Below the pieces are notes generated by a model, which did not search any database, was not told the DNA's origin, and saw only the letters and a program-made list of their open reading frames with translations. The position numbers and the translations under genes were made by a program. Shown in pieces: positions 1 to 10,286 of a stretch of DNA of 64,000 nt. Numbering within the stretch: position 1 is the stretch's first letter; each line of letters begins with the position of its first letter. The DNA is from Purshia tridentata. Lineage: Eukaryota; Streptophyta; Magnoliopsida; Rosales; Rosaceae. The stretch is from the NCBI GenBank assembly GCA_003254885.1, contig QANT01003084.1:1-64000 (forward strand), written 5' to 3'.

Positions 1-432
1 AAATTATTTTATTGATTTTTATGTAATTAACCCTATTAAAAAACCAAAAAAAGTAAATAAATAAAAGAGTACGTATATCCCTAAAGGAGAAAAGGGATCG
101 GAATAGCGTTTCTAACAATATGATATCTGAATTTTCTCTTATTTTTACTTGTTTAAGTCATAATCGTATAATATAAATCTAAAAATTATAAATACATAAA
201 TTTAACTTCATTTATCTCAAAAAATATAAAAAGTTTACAGATTTATCTTCTACGCCATGCCCTTGAATAATAAAAAGGATATGATCGAAGGCGTTTGGTG
301 GATGGTCCCACTGATCGATATATATATCAACTGAATGAGAATATATCTAACCAAAAAAAAAAGAGCTAGGATGCAAAGTCAACCTATAACTGAAATGAAA
401 TGTGTATAAGTAAATATATATATAGAGCAGAG
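1..432. other. AT-rich intergenic sequence
   Basis: No gene is seen. The stretch is AT-rich with short homopolymer runs and ends in a TA dinucleotide run (about 413-424) that borders the palindromic element to its right. Confidence 0.6.
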
Positions 433-815
433 CTTCATTGTGGGATTTCCACAAACTTTTAGTTTGTGGGATTTCCACAAACTTTTAGTTTGTGGGATCC
501 CTCTTGTGGGGCCCACACGAGTTGTTTTGTATCGATTTAAATTTTTCATCTTCATTGATAGATCATCCTTGCAAAAATTAGCTAAATCGGAAACCATTTG
601 CCTATCAAACTTTGATCAAACAAATGGACGAACCAAATATTTTTTATGAAACCGTCCATTTGTTTGGTNGTTTGGTCAAAGTTAAATAGGCAAATGGTTT
701 CCGATTTGGCTAATTTTTTGCAAAGATAATCTATCAATGGAGAAGAAAAAAATGAACGGTTCGGATCGATACAAAACAACTCGTGTGGGCCCCACAAGGG
801 GATCCCACAATGGAG
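433..815. mobile_element. Foldback / MITE-like palindromic element
   Basis: The two halves are near-perfect reverse complements: the left arm begins cttcattgtgggat and the right arm ends atcccacaatggag. Both contain the same block around gtggggcccacacgag and the same block around aaatcggaaaccatttgcc. The arms meet near 650-670, where the one N of the window lies (669), as expected if the hairpin troubled sequencing. The left arm carries a 26-bp unit twice (about 441-492) that the right arm lacks, so the arms are not identical. The element sits between TA-rich runs that could be target-site duplications. It codes for nothing recognisable and is probably a non-autonomous DNA transposon of unassigned superfamily. 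It ends about 85 bp before the bHLH start codon, so it lies in that gene's promoter or 5' leader. Confidence 0.8.
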
Positions 816-899
816 TATATATATATATATATGCTCTTGTACTTAAACTTGCATAATCTGGTTTCTCTAATTGCCTGGCCTTGTAGTTTACCAAAGGGC

Positions 900-2496
900 A
901 TGCAAAACCTCTCATACTTAGCTAGAGTACTCCAAAGCTCAGCCTCAAATATGGAACTCATAGAAAATCTTTGTGAATTGGGGAATCTTAGCACCAGTGA
1001 TCATGAAATCTTGGCTCTCTCCAGTGACAGCTTTACTGATCATCATGATCATCAGCCACAAAGTAGTACTGATCACGATCATCATCAGCTCCCTATGAAC
1101 TTCAGTAGTAGTACTCATGATCATAATTATAACATTCAAAGCTATTCCCATTCTGATCGTGATCCAAACGTTGTCTTCGTTGCTCATTCCACAGCTCAGC
1201 TGGCTGGAGATTTTGGCCAACAAAGCGAAAAGGAAAAGGTAATATTGCAATTAATTTGTCTTTGGTTGTTGAGTTGATGGAATTCATTTCTTTATTGATT
1301 TTGATTGATCTCAATTGTTGGGATGATGTGGATCGATCACTTTGGCAGCCCTCAGGAGGAAGAAAGAGAAAGAGAAACAATGTTGACAAAGAGGTCGAGA
1401 AACCAAAAGAAGTCATTCATGTGAGAGCTAAGAGAGGCCAAGCTACTGATAGCCATAGTTTGGCAGAAAGGGTATAAATTTACATATATATATATATATA
1501 TAAAATACTTTTTATCCATATATATGAACATATATGTTCACAAATTTGTTGAACATGCTTATTATATAGGTAAGAAGAGAGAAGATCAATGAGAGGCTGA
1601 GATGCCTGCAAAATCTGGTTCCGGGATGCTATAAGGTACGTACATAAAGTACATAATTACATGAATTAATTTTAATTGTTCTGGATCGATCACCTTTAAT
1701 AAACTACGAATTTAGTAATTAATCGATCATAAATAATTAAATACTGTTTTTATGGTTAATTTGCAGACAATGGGAATGGCAGTAATGCTGGATGTGGTTA
1801 TCAGTTACGTTCAATCACTGCAGAATCAAATTGAGGTGAGTCATAAACATTAATGATGGAGATTTCTCATAAGTAATAACTTATGAATGTATGCCCTTTC
1901 ATATAATATTACTTAATTAATTAATTAATTACGCAATTTCTTTTGCTGTTTCCAAGTTTCTCTCTATGAAGCTTTCTGCAGCAAGTGTATATTATGATTT
2001 CAATTCACCGGTTCATGTGGATGCTGTGGACGCAATGCAGGTATCATATATATATGGATTTTCATGGTTTCTTTTTTTGTTAAGAGTTAGATATGTATGT
2101 TCTCTCGATCGATATATCGGATATACCTCTCTCATGCTATAATACATCAATTTGGCAATTTGACACCACCAACTAGAAGTTGTCTAGTACGTACATGATA
2201 TTTCTTTTAGCAATATTAGAGATATTCAAGTTCAAAAGAAAATAGCATGAGTTTTACACAAGTAGAACGCAGTAATCAATCATCAAATTAAGTTAATAAT
2301 TAATAGACCAGATTCTAATATTATATATTTGTAGGTGTTAATTAATTTTCTTATATAATATACTTATGAGGGTAGCAACGTGGAATGGTTATGTTTGTAG
2401 GGGACAAATGCATATGAGGTACAAGAAGATATGGTAAGAGAAGGAGAGTATGGAGGAGGGCTTTCTAATTACAACCACTCGACATGGCCTCTTTGA
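900..2496 (+). CDS. BEE1/BEE3-type bHLH transcription factor
   Basis: Six exons, all phase 0: 900-1238, 1349-1471, 1570-1635, 1767-1835, 1957-2040, 2401-2496, giving about 258 aa. The N-terminal third is His/Asp/Ser-rich and low in complexity. The basic region and first helix (HSLAERVRREKINERL) keep the His-Glu-Arg triad that defines E-box/G-box binding. Loop and helix 2 follow (LVPGCYKTMGMAVMLD, then ISYVQSLQNQIE). The block after the helix (FLSMKLSAASVYYDFNS) and the end HSTWPL are hallmarks of the BEE/HBI1/CIB group, which acts in brassinosteroid-responsive growth and flowering. Helix 2 reads LDVV where I recall LDEI in BEE proteins. The start at 900 is the first ATG after the palindrome in this frame; the Met at 951 is an alternative. 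Group is certain; the exact orthologue is not. Confidence 0.9.
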
Positions 2497-3839
2497 GTTC
2501 AATCTTCAGATACCATGCTCCACGCATATATATGATCTCTTTTCTCGATCTACATCGATCCCATAATAAAATACTCTCTAATTCATGCTTACATATAGTT
2601 GCATATATATATATATAGGTGCAAATCAAAGGAATTATTAACCTTGTATTATTACTGTATGTATACCTTAACAGTACTAATATATATTAAGAGAGTATTG
2701 TAGTGTTGTATCAGTACGTATCACCCATTATTAATTAATATTATTAATATATAGTGGCTCTCTTTAATGATCATGAAAATTAAGAATGAGCTTTAGTCTC
2801 TTCATAATTATTGACACCCAAAACTGGCAAAACTATAGCATGGATCACAACATCTAGAAGATAGATTCTAGAATTACCTAAGCCCTATAATCTTCATATA
2901 AATACGCTGTTATGGAATATATATTGATGGTGACAGTAAATATATGAATGAAACTGATTTGTGCAGGATATATCTGTGTCGAAAATGAGATTGATTTGTC
3001 TTACATAAAACTCATGATCAATTGAATTAAAGTGATTACGCAACAAATCATATAAATGAATTCTTTTTGGTTTTGTGGTACGTACACTCACTCAGTCAGC
3101 AAGGCAGGTACATTGCATCCTTAATATTAAGGGTTGGAGGGACCCTATAAATGGATCATGAAGACAGCTTGATTTTTGGAAAGATTGAAAAAAAGAGTGA
3201 TCTATGTCATGTGGGTTTCCTTACTCTTATAATTAAGGATAATGAAAGCCCAACGCGTCATTCGTATCAGAACATTACCAAACTATTCAAGCTATGGGTC
3301 CCCTACTCCCCACATTGATGAGTAAATTATTATCTAAATTATAATTTTGCTTATTGACCTTTTGGGAAGGGGTAGGGTTGGGTGGGGCACAATATCTATC
3401 TTATACCTACAATGGGTAATGGGCAGATACATATATAAATGCATGTATCCTCCAAGTCCAAGAATTAGAGTCTTATTCATGCTTTAAACAGGAAAAAAAA
3501 CAAATACAAAAACAAAAATAAAAACAAACAAACAAAAGGTGACCACTCTGGTGAGGACCATAGGACCTTTTGTTTGAGGCCCATAAGGTTGAAGCGAACT
3601 ATATATTAGGCCTTAAAAATCAGGATTTAGATCTAGTCTCAAATTTGGACCCAAATTCACTGCAATATGGCCAGCCCAATGGGCCGATTGACTTGTATAT
3701 ATGAATTAAAGTCATGTAAGAGGCATGGGTTTTAACGCCAACGATAATTCCAAACAAAACCCCAAATCCCCAACCACCATGACTCCGACCGACTCCGTCT
3801 CTGGTCTCTACTCTCTCTCTCTCTCACCATTCTGCAGAG
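2497..3839. other. Intergenic region between bHLH and thioesterase genes
   Basis: It holds the 3' flank of the bHLH gene and the promoter of the thioesterase gene. It is AT-rich, with short ATATAT runs near 2605-2620 and an A-rich run near 3490-3535. A CT-rich tract just before 3840 fits a plant 5' leader. No further gene is seen. Confidence 0.6.
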
Positions 3840-5307
3840 ATGTTGCAGTTGCGGCCATTTTCAATTGCCGACCCCACTCACGTGACCCTCCTGCCCTCAC
3901 GTGCCATTCCTCCGTCGCTCCATCTCCACCGTCCGTCAGTAGTTTTTTTTCCAACAACTCGACAATGTCTCCGATCACTGCCCACCATTAGGCGCTGCAC
4001 TTCCCTCGCATTCGATTTCAATGGTGGAAATGGGTACTTTATCATTCCGTTCAATTTCTCGTCATACTTACATGAAATATCATGATTTTTTTGATTTTAA
4101 GATCAAAATTTAACATACCTAAGTAATGTCATTTTGTAAGAATTTTAATACGTAGAGTAAATCCTTGTCTTTGAACCTTGCAGAATGAGTGAGTTTCTTG
4201 ATTTTGAGCTCAAAGTCCGCGATTATGAACTTGATCAGTATGGCGTTGTTAACAATGCTGTTTATGCAAGTTATTGCCAGCATGGTGAGACTGCTACATT
4301 CAATTCATTCATATCACAATTATAAAGTTAACATTTCTATAATCTGAAAGGCTAAGGCCCTCAATGTATTGGCTAATCACAAATTTAAATTTTTTTTTGT
4401 CACGCTCTATTATAAGAATTTGTTAAGTGTATTAGTATTTCTTTTTTATACATAAAATTTTCTCCTTCTTCCATATGTTACTGGGGCTTCTTCAATCAAA
4501 TTCCTGCTCCCAAAGATCATATTTACTGCAGAATTGTGTTTACGTTTAAGTACTTGTTGATCATAAATTAAAGGGGTGATAGGATTTTCTGGTCGAAAAT
4601 GAATCCATGGTGTTATACATGGCACTTGAAATAAGTCTGCATTAAAAGTCCCAGCTGTTCTCAATCTTAGTACTCCATTTAAATATTCGGGCACTTGTGC
4701 TTCAACATTTTGGTCAGGTCGTCATGAACTTCTGGAAAGGGTTGGCATCAGTGCTGATGCAGTTGCACGCACTGGTGATGCAATAGCAGTGTCAGAGCTG
4801 TCACTCAAATTCCTTGCGCCTCTAAGAGTATGTATCAATATTTGCATTTGCATGTGTTGAGCTCTTTTTAAAATAAAATATTTGGTAATTCAGTAGACTT
4901 AGGCTATTACAAAATGTAGTTTTCAGTGTTTTTTTTCTCTTTAAAAGTTAAAACCAGTGATTTTGTAAATTTAGTATTGCTCTGTTAATATGGTCTGTGC
5001 AACTAGAGTGGAGACAAGTTTGTCATTAAGGTTAGGATTTCTGGCTCCTCGGCTGTTCGCTTATACATTGATCACTTCATTTTCAAGCTGCCAAATCAAG
5101 AGGTTTGTTGTTTTTCAGTACTAAATTTTGATATCAAATCAAGGAGTTATCTTGACGCTTAGTGACTCTCTGGTTCTATTTTCTGAACAGCCTATCCTGG
5201 AAGCAAAGGCCACCGCAGTGTGGCTTGATAAAAACTATCGTCCTGTCCGTATTCCACCAGAGGTGAGATCAAAATTGGTGCAATTCCTTCGCCACGAGGA
5301 GAACTGA
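3840..5307 (+). CDS. Acyl-lipid thioesterase (hotdog fold), chloroplast-targeted
   Basis: Five exons: 3840-4033, 4184-4284, 4718-4827, 5007-5102, 5191-5307, about 205 aa. The first 60 or so residues are rich in Ser, Arg and Pro, as in a plastid transit peptide. The mature part (from [20 protein letters not shown], with [10 protein letters not shown] next) has the hotdog-thioesterase signature with the likely catalytic Asp at about residue 82. The family (plant ALT, 4-hydroxybenzoyl-CoA-thioesterase-like) releases free fatty acids or beta-keto acids from acyl-ACP in plastids, feeding medium-chain and methylketone products. The last part ([18 protein letters not shown]) is typical of ALT proteins. 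Phase continuity across all junctions supports the model. Substrate range cannot be read from the sequence. Confidence 0.9.
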
Positions 5308-6197
5308 TTTTCTTGCAACATGGAGTTGGAGGAAGAGAAAACATTTCAGTCACAAAGTACACCTTAACAGAGAACATTGTTAATGTTAAAGATATAAGTG
5401 ATTACTTGTTATAGAATCCATTGAACTTTTAAAGTGTAAGATGCACACAACTTTTCATACATTTATTGAAGAAAATGAGAAGGCTGAAATTTTCTTCTGA
5501 AATCTTGGCTGCTTCATGCATGTACGTGGGCGTTTTTTATATGTGATGTCTGTACTGTGTGATCATGATCATTGATCAAGATGGGATGGAACTGTATAGT
5601 ATTTGAAATGGAAAATCGAAGGCACGTCACTAAACAGAATTGGTGGTACTGGGCATATATATATAGACTGATAATTGCAATAATATATTGAAGAAAGTCC
5701 TGTGTAAGGAATTAAGGATCATGAATTGATAGAAATAGTTTTGGATTTCTAATTGGCTTATGATTTTAATTGAATGGTAGTTATTATTATTGCGTTGAAT
5801 TTAACTGAATGCTTAATCACTATTTGTCACAAGCATAATGATGAGCTTTTCCTAAATCCTTTTGGCCAAAAAAAAAAGCTTATCCTAAATCCTAATTCCT
5901 GCCATCAAATCAAGTGACATGAATTGGGTCCTTGCAAGGAAGACTCTGGAGTCTGGACACGTGGGAGCTGTTTGTAGTTTGATTGTTAGTTGGGAGTTGG
6001 GACGAAGTGAAAAGAAGAGAACTGGTTGTAGTTTGATTGTTAGTTGGGAGTTAGGACGAAGAGAAGAGAAGAGAAATGATCAACAAAACCACGTTAAAAT
6101 TGCCTGATCAGTCCCGAGTCATGAGTATTAATGGCCACTAAAGTGTACTGCTTTGCTTTGATTTGCCTACATAGACATACACGCAGAGACAGAGAGA
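5308..6197. other. Intergenic region with a short tandem duplication in the USP-1 promoter
   Basis: No gene is seen. A 54-bp unit beginning tgtagtttgattgttagttg occurs at 5973-6026 and again from 6027 to about 6075, some 120 bp before the USP-1 start. An ACGTG core (gacacgtgg) lies near 5957-5965. Confidence 0.6.
5973..6075. repeat. 54-bp tandem duplication, about two copies
   Basis: The unit starting tgtagtttgattgttagttg is repeated with period 54 and a few changes (for example gttgggacgaag against gttaggacgaag). The second copy is cut short. It lies in the proximal promoter of USP-1. Confidence 0.8.
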
Positions 6198-7014
6198 ATG
6201 GAGCAGCAGGAAAAGGTGGAGGAGAAGAAGAAGAAGAAGGTGATGGTGGCAATTGATGAGAGTGAGTTTAGCCACTACGCCCTTAATTGGGCTCTCGAAT
6301 ATCTGGGCGATACCATCCACAAGTCGGAGCTAGTTGTCTTCACTGCTCAGCCCACCATTGATTTCAGTTACACTTATGCTTCCAGTTTCGGAGCTGCCCG
6401 TACGCCTCTATCTCATTCTTCATTCTTCGAGTGTGTGAATTGTATGCTTGACACCTGCAATTCTCTGTTTTTTCTCTATGCGCTTTGCAGCTCCTGCGTT
6501 GATAGCATCTATGCAAGAAAACCACAAGACGGTGGCACTGGCTTTGTTGGACAAAGCTAAAGATATCTGCGCCAACCATGGGGTACAGTTTCTTCTCTTC
6601 ATGCCTAGATTGTTGATTAAACAAAATTACAAGGAATTTAAGAGTAAACCCATTTGATTCTAAATATGTATATACAGATTGTTGCAGAGATGGCGACAGA
6701 GGTTGGGGATCCGAAAGAGGCAATATGTGAAGCTGTAAAAAAGCTCAACATCCAGTTACTAGTATTAGGCAGCCATAGTCGCGGAGCTATACAGAGGCAT
6801 GCCGTTTCTTCATATTTTCATAACTCTCCCACCATTCTTTTACATATTTTGCATATATCCGATTAATTAAGGATATTGGTTTTCTTATATGTAGCATCTG
6901 GGACTATTCTAATTCATATTAATTTTTTGGGACAGGGCTTTTCTGGGAAGCGTTAGCAATTACTGTGTTCATAATGCCAAGTGTCCTGTTCTTGTTGTGA
7001 GGAAACCGGTTTGA
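6198..7014 (+). CDS. Universal stress protein A-like (USP-1)
   Basis: Four exons: 6198-6399, 6491-6582, 6678-6796, 6936-7014, about 163 aa. It is a small soluble Usp domain protein: the first strand is KVMVAIDESEFSHYALNWAL and the last is GSVSNYCVHNAKCPVLVVRKP. Such proteins bind ATP or AMP and act in stress responses; the partner is unknown. Two oddities stand out. The third intron starts with GC (AG/gcatgc at 6797), so it is a GC-AG intron; no GT nearby keeps the frame. The ATP-binding motif G-2X-G-9X-G-S reads GSHS, with Ser (about residue 132) for the second Gly. The exon 1 donor is uncertain: GTACGC at 6400 or GTGTGA at 6433, both phase 1. It is a tandem paralogue of the next gene, with identical exon 2 and exon 3 lengths (92 and 119 nt). 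Confidence 0.87.
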
Positions 7015-7575
7015 AAATATAATTTTCTGTTGTTGTGTAAATGCTCCATGCTACCTCGGTGCAAGTTCTGGAAGACTTCAATTGTTCATTTGCTGCTTCA
7101 TGTGATCGGAATCTAAGTCCTGTACAAACATATATATGAAATTTATTTGTATTTTAATAAAACATGAAGTGCTCTCTTGTGTTTATTCCACTAAAAGAAC
7201 CAAGTATTTGATGTGAGTTATGATATGGCTCATATGGGTATGTGATGTAACCAAATAAAAAATATATACATATGATCATATCACACATATTCCATTAGTT
7301 CTTACATCCTAATTAACGAAACAGTCAATAGTAACCATGTTTTGGGATTGACTGAAACGATAAGATTGGCATGTGTGTAGGTCCAATGAGAGTAGGAAAA
7401 TGACAGTGGCCGAAAATATCTCAGTTAAATACTAAAATATGGTATATTTTGTGTTATCTTTAAGCAATCAGTGATTAGTCAGTAAATAGGAAAAAAATTT
7501 TATGTAATGAATACACAGTGGTATAATTAATTCACGTAAAAAAGTACTGTTACTACTTACATGATAAATTTTAGA

Positions 7576-7893
7576 GTATTTTATTAATAAGTTACAGTTT
7601 ATTATATTTTTTAATTATAAATTTAAACTTTAAATATATTTATTTTTAAGCCACAACAAATATAATTCTTTATTAATAAGCCACAAAAATATAAAAATAA
7701 AAAATAAAAAACAAAAAATTTCTTAAAAAAAATTAAATAAAGTGTAATTCTACGAAATTATAAAGTGTAACTTTTAACATATAATGGTAGAACAAAAAAA
7801 TTAAACCAAAGTGTAACTCAACAAAAACTTAAAATTAAATCTTAACTCAATAAGAATTGCACTTTATAAATAAAAGAGTTATACTTTGTTGTA
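7576..7893 (-). repeat. Dispersed AT-rich repeat, copy 1
   Basis: This stretch resembles, in reverse complement, the one at about 43292-43625. Shared blocks include gttgagttacactttggttt and cttataattttgtagaatta-like sequence, and a ttattaataagccac motif recurs. It has no coding content and is probably a MITE or a decayed non-autonomous element. Confidence 0.65.
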
Positions 7894-7947
7894 GATATTA
7901 GTTTCCCTTTTTTAATTTTAAATTATATTTATTGTAAAAAGTGTGGT

Positions 7948-8170
7948 TAATTTCTAAGCCACGTGGCAGATGCACAAAATTTATTCTCATTATATTTTAC
8001 TTTTTAATTAATTATAATAATTATTTTTAAAAATTAATAAATAACGGCTTTAAAAAATTTAATTTCTAAGCCACGTGGCAGATGCACAAAATTTGTTCTC
8101 ATTATATTTTACTTTTTAATTAATTATAATAATTATTTTTAAAAATTAATAAATAACGGTTTTAAAAAAT
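7948..8170. repeat. 112-bp tandem duplication carrying a palindromic G-box
   Basis: Two nearly identical copies (7948-8059 and 8060-8170), each starting near ttaatttctaagccacgtgg and running to taaataacgg. Each has the palindrome gccacgtggc, a perfect G-box/ABRE core (CACGTG). The pair lies about 530-750 bp upstream of USP-2. Any regulatory role is inference from the motif. Confidence 0.85.
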
Positions 8171-8532
8171 AAAAAAAATGTTAAAATAATAACTTGAAAC
8201 TAATAATAGTAAAAACGATAATTTATGACTAAATAAAGAGGTTAGTTATGGTTTAAAAATAGTTTACACTAAATTTTATTTATATAATACAATATTAATA
8301 TATCTACTCAATAGTCATATTATAAATTTATAACACATATTACTTAAAAAATCTCAAACAATTAAGTGACAGATTAAAAGTCTGCTGACATAAATCACCA
8401 GTTTGACTATCACCAGTCACCACCATTAACTATGGTGCAAATACTGAAACTTGACACGTGTAGAGGGGCAATAAATAGCCCCTATTCAATTCCTCATATG
8501 TGGGGCCAAACTTGGTGTTTGACTGGTCGTTA

Positions 8533-8546
8533 TGACCTATAAAAAC
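8533..8546 (+). promoter_or_regulatory. Likely TATA box of USP-2
   Basis: The sequence cctataaaaaccc is followed by a CT-rich segment and lies about 160 bp before the start codon, the right range for a plant TATA box plus leader. Confidence 0.5.
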
Positions 8547-8701
8547 CCGCCCTCGGTTTCTTCAACTACCGTTTACAAAAAAAATACAGCAGCTTCAGCG
8601 CAAAAAAGCCTCCTATATTTGAGCACCGTCTTCTCTTTGGGTATTGTGAATAACATAGATTCTATCGGAGTTTTGAGGCCTAAAAAGTGAAAGCGAAGAA
8701 A

Positions 8702-9876
8702 ATGGCTAATCAGGCAATAGAAAGAGGAGGTGAGAGTGAGAGGAATGTGATGGTGGCCATTGATGAGAGCGACTGCAGTCACTTTGCCCTCATGTGGGTT
8801 CTTGACAACCTCAAAGAATCCATAAACAAGTCACCGTTGCTCATCTTCATGGCTCAGCCTCCTGCCGCCGGCAATCTCACATTCGCTGCGTCTCTCGGCT
8901 CTGCTCGCATGTATTGCCCTATTTCATCCAGTTAAGCTCTTCATCTTCCTTTATTTCACTTTCATTCTAATTTTTAGGTTTTGTACTCTCTAATTCTTTC
9001 ATAAATTTCATGGGTTTTCGGTGCCTATCTTTCATTTTTATATTAAAATTAAAAAGTGTTACAACTTAGAGGTATAGAGACATATATGATATGGTGATAT
9101 GAAGTTTCTTTCTCACAAGTTGTTCATGTTCTGTAATACAGCTCCGGATTATGTTAACTCTGTTCAGGACAATAATAGGAAGCTTACGTTGGCTCTATTG
9201 GAGAAGGCTAAAGACATATGTGCTAGTCATGGGGTAAACCCCCACAACTCTTGATCCTTTAATTACAAAATTAATGTTATCTTATTAAATCCATAGTATT
9301 TCATATGACAACAATGAAGCCAATGTTGAAATTTCTTTGTGTATTCTTGGAATTAGATCAATGCAAACAAATACTATATAAGGGAACAAACCTCATTCAC
9401 CACATTTCAGCATTAGTTTTCATTTATATCCTTCAATGATTCTGATTACTGTTAGTTGCTTTCGAGCTTACAGACACTTAGATCTGGACTTGCAAACGCA
9501 TAAAAACCTTTAGGAGCACACCTATGTCCAAGATTAAGTTCAAAGTTTGTCACTTTCTTTTCCTCAGGTAAATGCAAAGACAATAACAGAGGTTGGAGAT
9601 CCTAAAGCAGCTATATGTGATGCAGTTAAAAAACACAACATCAATTTGCTCGTTTTAGGTGAGCGTGGGCTTGGAAAAATAAAAAGGTTAGTTTCATTCT
9701 CTTTGGTTTGTGTTTGTGCATTTTCTTGTTCTTTCCCATTTGGTTTGGTGGTGGTCTGATCACCGATGATTTTAATGTGCCCATGAGACAGGGCTATACT
9801 TGGGAGTGTCAGCAACTACTGCGTTCTAAATGCCAAGTGCCCCGTTCTTGTTGTGAAGAAAGCAGAAGTTGTTTAA
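8702..9876 (+). CDS. Universal stress protein A-like (USP-2)
   Basis: Four exons: 8702-8930, 9142-9233, 9568-9686, 9792-9876, about 174 aa. The Usp domain runs from NVMVAIDESDCSHFALMWVL to GSVSNYCVLNAKCPVLVVKK. The full nucleotide-binding motif G-2X-G-9X-G-S is present (GERGLGKIKRAILGS). Introns lie at the same sites and phases as in USP-1, and all have GT-AG ends in this model. The first donor was placed at 8931 (GTTAAG), the only GT nearby that keeps the reading frame; a GC donor at 8906 would also keep frame and would give a product like the short form of USP-1. The two genes are a tandem duplication in the same direction. Expected role: nucleotide-binding stress protein, cytosolic or nuclear. 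Confidence 0.87.
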
Positions 9877-10286
9877 CATGATTCAGAGTATGTAAAATAT
9901 TTTGTATTATAAGAATGCTGTGTGACAGTGTGACATGTTAAATATGTTAGATTGGGATGGTTCTAATATGCAGTGAATGATTGCAATGTAAGGACATTTA
10001 GTTTTAATTTTTGACAGTATTGTTCAAAAATCGCAGTTAAAGTGAATCATGTAGTAGGGAAACTTTCTGGATTTGAAAGATGAGCATAAAGCCATCTTAA
10101 ATAATTTATAGATTTGTACTGTGTTCACAAGTGTGAAACAGAGATTACTAGAATTGTAAAAGAGTGATAATTCTCATCAGTTGCTCCAGAGTTTATTAAC
10201 TATACATAATGTATATGATATTTTTAAATTTGGAGGCATGCTCCTAGAAATCTAGTTAAACTGAAGCAGAACAATTACATATTCTG
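9877..10286. other. Convergent intergenic region between USP-2 and the ENDO nuclease
   Basis: The two genes converge here, so the stretch should hold both 3' ends. No other coding or repeat feature is seen. Confidence 0.6.

Larger units (their letters stand above)
7015..8701. other. AT-rich intergenic region between the two USP genes
   Basis: It contains a dispersed AT-rich repeat (7576-7893), a 112-bp tandem duplication with G-boxes (7948-8170) and the USP-2 promoter. An ACGTG motif (gacacgtgtag) lies near 8454, and a likely TATA box (cctataaaaacc) near 8537 sits about 165 bp before the start codon. No gene is seen. Confidence 0.65.
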
